8,633 nt of DNA. Origin: Bacteroidota bacterium. Lineage in GTDB: Bacteria; Bacteroidota; Bacteroidia; Chitinophagales; Chitinophagaceae. Each line of letters begins with the position of its first letter. Position 1 is the first letter of the stretch. The notes under the pieces are model-generated. The model made no database searches and was not told the origin of the DNA. It worked only from the letters and a program-made list of their open reading frames with translations. Made by a program: the position numbers and the translations under genes. Below, piece after piece: positions 1 through 4,860 of the stretch. The DNA lies in contig JAEZDA010000125.1 in the NCBI GenBank assembly GCA_023433345.1, forward strand, positions 1-8,633, read 5' to 3'.

Positions 1-126
1 AGGCAGTCGCTATAATCGTAGATCGTCCGATCCCTCACTACGTTCGGGATGACTTTTAGGATTGGTGGCTTTGGCGACTGCAAGCAGTCGCAGCAATCCT
101 ACATCGTAAATCGTACGTCGTAAATC
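1..126 (+). repeat. Long direct repeat, copy 1
   Basis: Positions 1-126 match 502-627 without gaps except for four substitutions that I counted (58, 62, 89 and 117 against 559, 563, 590 and 618), about 97 percent identity. The copy covers a type II tail module, a full 18-bp hairpin and a heptamer run. It may extend further left beyond the window edge. Confidence 0.92.
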
Positions 127-501
127 GGAGTGTTTTCTCCCTTCGATCTAAATGACAATTGCAGGATAGTGTTTTGGCGAGTGCAAGCAGTCGCAATAAT
201 CGTACATCGTAAATCGCACATCGTAAATCGTAAATCGTGAATCGGTGGGTTGTCTCCCTTCAGTCGAAATGACAATTGCAGGTTCTGTTTTGGCGACTGC
301 AGGCAGTCGCAATAATCTTTAAATCGTAAATCGTACATCGTAAATCGGAGGGTTTTCTCCCTTCAATCGAAATGACAATTGCAGGTTTTATTTTGGCGAC
401 TGCAAGCAGTTGCAGCAATCCTACATCGTAAATTGTACATCGTAAATCGGTGGGTTTTCTGCCTCCGGTCGAATTACAATTGCAGGTATTATTTTGGCTA
501 G

Positions 502-627
502 AGGCAGTCGCTATAATCGTAGATCGTCCGATCCCTCACTACGTTCGGGATGACTTTTTGGAGTGGTGGCTTTGGCGACTGCAAGCAGTTGCAGCAATCC
601 TACATCGTAAATCGTACATCGTAAATC
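502..627 (+). repeat. Long direct repeat, copy 2, abutting ung
   Basis: This is the second copy of the 126-bp repeat at 1-126. Identity breaks at 628, one base before the reverse-strand stop codon of ung (629-631). The other units in the array are much more diverged from each other than these two are, so this pair looks like a recent duplication or gene conversion. Confidence 0.92.
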
Positions 628-628
628 C

Positions 629-1303
629 TTACACCCTCCAATCAATCGGCGCCATTCCTTGTTTTCGAAGAAGTTCATTTGTTTTAGAAAAATGCCTGCA
701 GCCGAAAAACCCTTTATCTGCTGAGAAAGGAGAGGGGTGGGCTGCTTTCAGCACGTGATGTTTGGTTTCATCGATGAGCTCCTGTTTATTTTGTGCGAAT
801 TTTCCCCACAGGAGAAATACGAGACCTTCTTTTTGATCGGAAAGAATTTGTATCACGCGGTCTGTAAAATCGGCCCAGCCATGGTTTGCGTGGCTGAAAG
901 GTTCACCCGCACGAACAGAAAGTGCGGCATTCAAAAGAAGGACACCTTGCTGAGCCCAATGTGTAAGATTTCCTTTTTGAGCATCGATCTGCAGGCCGAT
1001 ATCTGAGCGCAATTCTTTAAAAATGTTTATCAATGACGGAGGCGGCTTGATACCATCCGGAACGGAAAATGACAGTCCGTGTGCCTGCCCGGCACCGTGA
1101 TACGGATCCTGGCCAAGGATCACCACCTTCACCTTGTCGAATGGGGTTTGATCAAACGCATTAAAAAAAAGTTGCCCTGGAGGATAAATCGTTTTGCCAT
1201 TTATCTTTTCCATTCGCAAAAATGTGGCGAGTTGCAAGAAATATGTTTTAGAAAACTCCTCCTTAAGAACTTCTTTCCAGGAAGGGTGGATGTGTACGTC
1301 CAT
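629..1303 (-). CDS. ung: Uracil-DNA glycosylase (family 1 UDG)
   Basis: Removes uracil from DNA, arising from cytosine deamination or dUMP misincorporation, as the first step of base excision repair in the cytoplasm. The protein is 224 aa, the usual family length (E. coli 229). The water-activating motif GQDPYH is at residues 64-69 with catalytic Asp66. Phe79 and Asn125 (in LLLN) match the uracil-pocket Phe and Asn. The DNA-binding motif HPSPFS at 189-194 carries catalytic His189 and is followed by GFFGCRHFS. The frame is open upstream to 1363, but the ATG at 1303 gives the family-typical N-terminus MDVHIHPSWK; the extra 20 residues look like translated leader. No clear Shine-Dalgarno is seen. 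The residue after HPSP, normally the Leu that wedges into the DNA helix, is Phe193 here. The gene is monocistronic: a repeat array starts right after the stop and a divergent tRNA gene lies upstream. Confidence 0.97.
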   Translation of the reverse strand: MDVHIHPSWKEVLKEEFSKTYFLQLATFLRMEKINGKTIYPPGQLFFNAFDQTPFDKVKVVILGQDPYHGAGQAHGLSFSVPDGIKPPPSLINIFKELRSDIGLQIDAQKGNLTHWAQQGVLLLNAALSVRAGEPFSHANHGWADFTDRVIQILSDQKEGLVFLLWGKFAQNKQELIDETKHHVLKAAHPSPFSADKGFFGCRHFSKTNELLRKQGMAPIDWRV

Positions 1304-1467
1304 AAGAAGCGAAAAGTAAAAAATAAAAGTGAAAAGGCCCAGGCGACAGGGTGGAGGCCACAAGGTTCATGGTGCAAGCTAAAGGAACTGTGTTTGAGGA
1401 AAGACCTTAAAAATTCCGGATTTCGTGATCTTTTTAATTCTGGGAAGCGGATAGGGTAAACTCTGTA

Positions 1468-1495
1468 TTTTGAATTTTAACTTTTGACTTTTGAA
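1468..1495 (+). repeat. Heptamer tract TTTTRAM x4
   Basis: Four consecutive 7-bp units read TTTTGAA, TTTTAAC, TTTTGAC, TTTTGAA. The tract sits in the ung/tRNA-Arg divergent gap, just upstream of the tRNA promoter box. The rest of the gap (1304-1467) shows nothing I can assign. Confidence 0.85.
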
Positions 1496-1520
1496 TTAAA
1501 GCCTGCTTCAAAGTAATTGC

Positions 1521-1528
1521 TATATTTG
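1521..1528 (+). promoter_or_regulatory. Candidate -7 promoter box for tRNA-Arg
   Basis: TATATTTG matches the Bacteroidota -7 consensus TAnnTTTG exactly and ends 14 nt before the mature tRNA 5' end, giving a short 5' leader for RNase P. No well-placed TTTG -33 box is seen; the nearest TTTG, in the heptamer tract, is too far upstream (about 27 bp). Confidence 0.6.
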
Positions 1529-1542
1529 CAGCCGCTTTTCCA

Positions 1543-1616
<74 letters not shown>

Positions 1617-1632
1617 CAACGTACACTGCATC

Positions 1633-1660
1633 AAAGCCCTTTTTGGGGCTTTTTTGTTTG
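1633..1660 (+). terminator. Rho-independent terminator of tRNA-Arg
   Basis: AAAGCCC (1633-1639) pairs with GGGCTTT (1646-1652) over a 6-nt loop, and the T-run continues to 1655. It lies 16 nt after the tRNA 3' end. Confidence 0.88.
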
Positions 1661-1662
1661 TA

Positions 1663-1732
1663 GACGCCCCTAAAGGGATCAACGCAGTTAAACCAATTTT
1701 TATTGACGCCCTCAAAGGATCAACGCAGTCAA
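1663..1732 (+). repeat. Two degenerate 29-bp direct repeats after the terminator
   Basis: The unit GACGCCC(C)T-AAAGG(G)ATCAACGCAGT(T/C)AA occurs at 1663-1692 and 1705-1732, separated by a 12-nt AT-rich spacer. Each copy contains a short CCCT/AGGG-type dyad (CCCTAAAGGG at 1668-1677). I recognise no family for it. Confidence 0.75.
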
Positions 1733-1813
1733 GTATCTCCTAAGAACGCAGAATCTTTGGGAACAAAAGAGCTTTTCGCATATTTGTTTCCACTTTATTT
1801 TAAAGTCATCCGC

Positions 1814-1869
1814 TGTACAAACCCCCGCTCAAATTTGAGCGTGTACATGTACCCGCTCATTTATGAGCG
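1814..1869. promoter_or_regulatory. Two abutting 28-bp palindromic units, operator-like
   Basis: Two head-to-tail 28-bp units (1814-1841 and 1842-1869) share the pattern TGTACA-N6-CGCTCA-N4-TGAGCG. The palindromes are CGCTCAAATTTGAGCG (1826-1841, perfect over 16 bp) and CGCTCATTTATGAGCG (1854-1869, 7-bp arms around TT). Between them lies GTACATGTAC (1843-1852), itself a perfect 10-bp palindrome. The substitutions between units fall in the N6 and N4 spacers while both arms are kept, as expected of protein-binding sites. They lie 141 bp upstream of the helix-turn-helix gene at 2010, so an operator for that protein is a reasonable but untested reading. Confidence 0.65.
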
Positions 1870-1899
1870 ACAGGTTGCCGAAACGAAAGAAATTTTTTT

Positions 1900-1915
1900 G
1901 TGCAAGCACGTGCAA
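1900..1915. promoter_or_regulatory. GTGCAA direct repeat with overlapping palindromes
   Basis: GTGCAA occurs at 1900-1905 and 1910-1915, exactly 10 bp apart (one helical turn). GTGCAAGCAC (1900-1909) and GCACGTGC (1906-1913) form overlapping short dyads. A T-run (1893-1899) precedes it, and a near-consensus -7 box TTTATTTG (1936-1943, one mismatch to TAnnTTTG) follows. It is probably part of the control region of the gene at 2010. Confidence 0.4.
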
Positions 1916-2009
1916 ACTAAAACCGTTTGGCCTCCTTTATTTGCAGATCATTAACAAGGGCGAATAAAACCTTTGGCATTTATGCGAGTCAAATGCGTAA
2001 AGCAGGATC

Positions 2010-2549
2010 ATGAAACGCCATACCCATCTCGCGCGGCTAAGAAAGGCAATAAACTCCTGCCACCGCCGCATGGCAGAATTCCTGAACATTTCTACAGATA
2101 CCTATATTAAGGCGGAGGTTCGTCAAAGAAGTTTGACCACTTCAGCGCTTGTAAAGCTTTCGCCTTTGTCTGTTGCGTTTGAAAGTGTGGAAAGGGAAAG
2201 CGGATTTCCATTTGGTATGCTCAACTGCAATGAGCTGGTGTTAAAAAACCACGTCCGCCACCTCAAATCGAGATTGGTTCATATTAAAAAGGAGAGGGAA
2301 AGGCTTTCACATTCGTTGAGATACATAAAAGAAAACTGGCGGGCAGGTTCGGCGCATCTCAACCACCTGTTAAGCGTGAAGATGAGGGTTCCCGAAAATG
2401 ATGCGTGCGTGGATCTGCTTAATGAAGGAATAGAAAAGCTGCAGGCGAGGCTTAGGATCTTTTCGCCCGATCAACAACGATTTCTTGAGCATTACATTGA
2501 TCTACTTACCGACCAGGAAAAATGCCTGGAGGAAATGTTGGCGGGGTGA
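2010..2549 (+). CDS. XRE-like helix-turn-helix protein with coiled-coil C-terminus
   Basis: Small basic protein of 179 aa, probably a DNA-binding regulator. Residues about 7-55 follow the Cro/CI (XRE) helix-turn-helix pattern: LARLRKAI, then MAEFLNISTDTYIKAE, then RSLTTSALVKLSPL. The usual SQ at the start of helix 2 is replaced by CHRR, so the domain is recognisable but degenerate. Residues about 76-108 (heptad-like, rich in K/R/E/L) and 135-178 look like coiled-coil helices, suggesting an oligomer. There is no signal peptide or membrane segment. The start is fixed by an in-frame stop at 1998-2000; AGGA at 2004-2007 is too close to the ATG to be a good Shine-Dalgarno. It stands alone between repeat-rich gaps, and the paired palindromes at 1814-1869 upstream fit self-regulation. 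I cannot name a target or process. Similar small HTH proteins occur in Bacteroidota to my knowledge, but orthology is unverified. Confidence 0.75.
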   Translation: MKRHTHLARLRKAINSCHRRMAEFLNISTDTYIKAEVRQRSLTTSALVKLSPLSVAFESVERESGFPFGMLNCNELVLKNHVRHLKSRLVHIKKERERLSHSLRYIKENWRAGSAHLNHLLSVKMRVPENDACVDLLNEGIEKLQARLRIFSPDQQRFLEHYIDLLTDQEKCLEEMLAG

Positions 2550-2666
2550 ATGTTCCTATACGTTGAATTTGTAACAAACTTTGTCTCTTTGCGGCTTTGC
2601 GCGAAAGTTTCCCGCAGATTTCCGCAAATTGAACTGCACGCTGATTATGGGTGATCAGTTTTGTTA

Positions 2667-2796
2667 GGTCACGGAGTTACACAGAGGAACGGAGGTCCAC
2701 TGAGAGAACTATTCTGATTAACTCTTAATTCTTAATTCTTAATTTTTAATTTCCAGGCCACGGAGTTCCACGGAGGAACGGAGATCCACAAAGAGA
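2667..2796 (+). repeat. Pair of ACGGAGTT-type direct repeats
   Basis: Positions 2667-2707 and 2756-2796 are the same 41-bp sequence with seven substitutions by my count, offset by 89 bp. Internally each is itself roughly repetitive (ACGGAGTT / CCACGGAGG / ACGGAG / TCCAC). Similar words are familiar from intergenic DNA of many bacteria; I know of no assigned function. Confidence 0.85.
2724..2751 (+). repeat. Heptamer tract CTTAATT x4
   Basis: Three exact CTTAATT units (2724-2730, 2731-2737, 2738-2744) and one TTTAATT (2745-2751), lying between the two ACGGAGTT-type repeats. Confidence 0.9.
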
Positions 2797-2800
2797 TCTT

Positions 2801-2828
2801 TTTTTAATTTTAAATTTTTACTTTTTAA
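2801..2828 (+). repeat. Heptamer tract TTTTTAA/TTTTTAC x4
   Basis: Four 7-bp units TTTTTAA, TTTTAAA, TTTTTAC, TTTTTAA follow the second ACGGAGTT-type repeat directly. They resemble the TTTTGAC-type tract at 1468-1495 in both period and composition. Confidence 0.8.
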
Positions 2829-2873
2829 TTTAAGGACACCGGCCCGGCGAAATATGCGCGCGCATTCCTTTCT

Positions 2874-2945
2874 GCGTTAGGGATAGGCAGCCCTACCGTG
2901 TAGGGCAGATAGCCCGGCGCCCGGCCGAAGGGTCGGGCGCAACGC
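2874..2945. repeat. REP-like structured element (three-way junction)
   Basis: An outer stem GCGTT (2874-2878) / AACGC (2941-2945) encloses two hairpins. Hairpin 1 is GCCCTAC (2890-2896) / GTAGGGC (2900-2906) with loop CGT. Hairpin 2 is GCGCCCGGCC (2917-2926) / GGTCGGGCGC (2931-2940) with loop GAAG, ten pairs with a single G-T wobble. The GC-rich make-up contrasts sharply with the AT-rich tract before it. There is no T-run, so it is not a standard terminator. Size and shape are like repetitive extragenic palindromes; whether it recurs in the genome cannot be seen here. Confidence 0.65.
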
Positions 2946-3066
2946 CCTGCAAACCATTAATCGTAAATAGTAGCGGGATTTTAGGATCTTAGGGACAATA
3001 AACAGGTTTTGTTTCGAAGTTCGGTTTGGTATTTCGCACATTGTATATTTTATCTCGTACATCGGA

Positions 3067-3136
3067 ATTGTACAATGTAATCATTCTATATACGAAAAAA
3101 TTTGTATAGAAAGGTCGGAAACTTTCCACCGACTTT
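3067..3136. promoter_or_regulatory. Dyad cluster upstream of the ompA-like promoter
   Basis: Three inverted repeats follow one another: ATTGTACAAT (3067-3076, perfect); TTCTATA (3084-3090) / TATAGAA (3105-3111); and AAAGGTCGG (3110-3118) / CCGACTTT (3129-3136) with one bulged G. GGAAA-C-TTTCC (3117-3127) is an alternative fold of the last. The cluster ends 11 bp before the -33 box. It may be binding sites for a regulator, or the remnant of a repeat. Confidence 0.45.
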
Positions 3137-3147
3137 GTTAAAATAGG

Positions 3148-3179
3148 TTTGATTGGTACGTTTTTAGATATTACTTTTG
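3148..3179 (+). promoter_or_regulatory. Bacteroidota-type promoter of the ompA-like gene
   Basis: TTTG (3148-3151) as the -33 box and TACTTTTG (3172-3179) as the -7 box match TTTG/TAnnTTTG with 20 bp between them. The start of transcription would be near 3185, leaving an untranslated leader of about 70 nt before the ATG at 3254. Confidence 0.7.
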
Positions 3180-3253
3180 TTAAAAATCGAAAAACCTGTT
3201 TGATAATCAGTTCATCAGCAGGCATTGATTGTTCACAAAAACTAAAAGCATAT

Positions 3254-4582
3254 ATGAAACGAAAAATTGCGTTGTTTGTGTCCTTTGCCGTTTTAGGTTT
3301 TGGGGCGTTTGCACAAAACAATACGCGTCCAACAAAAAAACCTGCTTTATTCGGTTTGCATGCCAATGCACTGGATTTTAACACGATTGAATCCTTTAAA
3401 GAGGATAATTCTAATTTCCGGAACATTACGAAGTTAAAAGACATGTCTTTCGGTGCATCGCTTGCTTACTGGAAAGGGATCACGAACAAACTTGATTTCT
3501 CCGTTAGGCTAAGCGGCGCATTTCATGATTATGCTGAAGATGTAAACCGTACAACCAATAAAACAGGTTTCGGTCTTGAGCTTGAACCTTCATTGCATCT
3601 TCGTCCTTTCAACGATAATGTAGTTGTAAATCCGTTCCTTACTGCAGGTATCGGCGGCGGACTTTATGCACAGGAATTTGCTGCCTTTGTACCAACTGGT
3701 TTGGGGTTGCAATTCAATGTGAAGAGTTCTACATACTTTACCGTTCAGGCGAACTATCGTTGGAGTCTTTCAAAGGATGATCTGAAAGATCACCTGATGT
3801 TCTCTATCGGTTTCCTTCAAAGAATGGGGCCAGATGTTCCGGATGTTGTAGTACCTCCACCGCCACCACCGGTTGTTGACCGCGATAATGATGGCGTTTT
3901 GGATAGCGTAGACAGATGTCCTGATACTCCGGGTCTTGCAGAACTGGAAGGTTGCCCGGATAGGGATGGAGACGGAATTGCTGATGACCAGGATAAATGT
4001 CCTGACCAGGCTGGAACCGCTAAATACGAAGGTTGCCCAATACCTGATACAGATGGTGATGGTGTAAATGATGAAGAAGATAAGTGTCCGAATGAAGCAG
4101 GTCTAGCCCGCTACCAGGGTTGTCCTATTCCTGATGGAGACGGTGACGGAGTAAATGATGAAGAAGATAAATGTCCTACTCGTCCTGGCCCTGCATCTAA
4201 CAGCGGTTGCCCTGAAATTGCAAAAGCAGTTATTGAAAAAGTGAATTTTGCAGCAAAGAATGTATTCTTCTCTACAGGAAGCTACAAACTGTTGCCAAAA
4301 TCTTACAAGTCTCTGGACGAGGTAGCTAAGTTGATGAAAGAAGATGAGTCTTTGAAAATCGACATCGATGGTCATACCGACAGCCAGGGATCTTCTGAAA
4401 GCAACCAGGTTCTTTCTGATAATCGTGCAGGTGCTGTTAAAGAATACCTGATTAAGAAAGGAGTTGATGCCAGCAGATTGAAAGCAACAGGATATGGTGA
4501 AGACAAGCCGGTTGCAGACAATAACACTGCTGCAGGTCGTGCGAAGAACAGAAGAACAGAAATGACTGTTCGTAATTTCTAA
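3254..4582 (+). CDS. OmpA-family outer membrane protein with type 3 repeats
   Basis: Predicted outer-membrane protein of 442 aa that anchors the envelope to peptidoglycan. Residues 1-20 are a signal peptide (cleavage after AFA, before Gln21). Residues about 25-195 look like an 8-stranded-type beta-barrel domain. A VVV-(Pro)6 linker (Pro201-206) leads to four calcium-binding thrombospondin type 3 repeats (209-320: DRDNDGV, DRDGDGI, DTDGDGV and DGDGDGV, each followed by a KCP/RCP and a GCP). The OmpA C-terminal domain (about 335-442) has GHTD with Asp376 and NRAG with Arg391, spaced as E. coli Asp271/Arg286, which bind diaminopimelate, and ends in the NRRTE motif. The frame is open upstream to 3149, but the ATG at 3254 puts the signal peptide at the N-terminus and lies downstream of the promoter. 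The leader is A-rich without a Shine-Dalgarno. It is monocistronic with a strong terminator, consistent with an abundant protein. Confidence 0.95.
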   Translation: MKRKIALFVSFAVLGFGAFAQNNTRPTKKPALFGLHANALDFNTIESFKEDNSNFRNITKLKDMSFGASLAYWKGITNKLDFSVRLSGAFHDYAEDVNRTTNKTGFGLELEPSLHLRPFNDNVVVNPFLTAGIGGGLYAQEFAAFVPTGLGLQFNVKSSTYFTVQANYRWSLSKDDLKDHLMFSIGFLQRMGPDVPDVVVPPPPPPVVDRDNDGVLDSVDRCPDTPGLAELEGCPDRDGDGIADDQDKCPDQAGTAKYEGCPIPDTDGDGVNDEEDKCPNEAGLARYQGCPIPDGDGDGVNDEEDKCPTRPGPASNSGCPEIAKAVIEKVNFAAKNVFFSTGSYKLLPKSYKSLDEVAKLMKEDESLKIDIDGHTDSQGSSESNQVLSDNRAGAVKEYLIKKGVDASRLKATGYGEDKPVADNNTAAGRAKNRRTEMTVRNF

Positions 4583-4607
4583 GAAATAGTCTTTAAATGA
4601 TAGAAAG

Positions 4608-4633
4608 TCCCCGGTTCGCCGGGGATTTTTTTT
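4608..4633 (+). terminator. Rho-independent terminator of the ompA-like gene
   Basis: TCCCCGG (4608-4614) pairs perfectly with CCGGGGA (4619-4625) across a TTCG tetraloop and is followed by eight T (4626-4633). It starts 26 nt after the stop codon. Confidence 0.95.
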
Positions 4634-4809
4634 ATCCCCTTGCCTAAACAATTACTGACGATTACCTGGTGGACTTATGATTTATAAAATGGAATTGCTG
4701 TAAATAATAGTTCAGCGTCTTAATGCGTCATCGATATCCGTTGAAGGTGAAAAGTCGTACTTCGTGTATGCGGCACAGTTAGGGTCGCTGGTTATATGTG
4801 GGAATTTGC

Positions 4810-4817
4810 TTACTTTG
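4810..4817 (+). promoter_or_regulatory. Weak candidate -7 box upstream of the M28 peptidase
   Basis: TTACTTTG matches TAnnTTTG at all but one position and would start transcription about 40 nt before the ATG at 4861. No clear -33 partner is seen. Nothing else in 4634-4860 can be assigned. Confidence 0.3.
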
Positions 4818-4860
4818 AAATTAGTTCGAAAATTATATTCTTTAAATACCGAAACTGACT

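Larger units (their letters stand above)
1..627. repeat. Mosaic tandem repeat array, non-coding
   Basis: No credible gene lies here; the short open frames are low-complexity translations of the repeats. About six degenerate units of roughly 80-116 bp follow one another. Each begins with an inverted repeat GCGACTGC-AA-GCAGTCGC (perfect at 74-91; near-perfect at 177-194, 293-310, 396-413 and 575-592; left arm lost near 497-512). A run of 7-bp units alternating TACATCG and TAAATCG follows (100-127, 203-244, 320-347, 422-449, 601-627). The tail is one of two types: type I contains CTCCCTTCAATCGAAATGAC and then AATTGCAGG, and type II contains CCCTCACTACGTTCGGGATG. Type I closes the units ending near 168, 286, 387 and 487; type II is at about 32-53 and 533-554. 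The left edge of the window cuts the array, so its full length is unknown. From general knowledge, repeats of this style are common between genes in Bacteroidota; a specific family name is not known to me. Confidence 0.9.
2550..3147. other. Repeat-rich intergenic region without a gene
   Basis: About 600 bp between the HTH gene and the ompA-like promoter. In order it holds: a stretch rich in TTTGCGGC/TTTCCGC-type words (about 2578-2630); two copies of an ACGGAGTT-type repeat (2667-2707, 2756-2796); two heptamer tracts (2724-2751, 2801-2828); a GC-rich structured element (2874-2945); a degenerate trace of the left-hand array's TAAATCG/TACATCG words (2957-2970 and about 3045-3064); and a cluster of dyads (3067-3136). 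The open frames here are translated repeat, not genes. No clear terminator follows the HTH gene. Confidence 0.8.

Noticed and set aside
99..338. Minus-strand open frame through the left array
   Set aside because: It is translated repeat (recurring YDLRF/LSFR words), with no domain, and shares its bases with tandem units.
1..627. CRISPR array
   Set aside because: Units are imperfect and differ in length, the spaces between hairpins are themselves repeats and not unique spacers, and no cas gene is present.
1302..1363. Longer ung with 20 extra N-terminal residues
   Set aside because: The extension (MWPPPCRLGLF...) is unlike family N-termini, and the ATG at 1303 gives the normal 224-residue length.
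2877..3444. Minus-strand open frames across the second gap and the ompA-like start
   Set aside because: One is translated structured repeat; the other covers the ompA promoter, leader and signal peptide coding in antisense. Neither has a recognisable domain.
4103..4651. Minus-strand open frame of 182 codons
   Set aside because: It is antisense to the OmpA domain and its terminator; the sense frame has clear family motifs.
4723..4779. Possible 18-residue leader peptide upstream of the M28 gene
   Set aside because: It is an ATG-to-stop frame expected by chance, with no Shine-Dalgarno, attenuator hairpin or codon pattern to support it.
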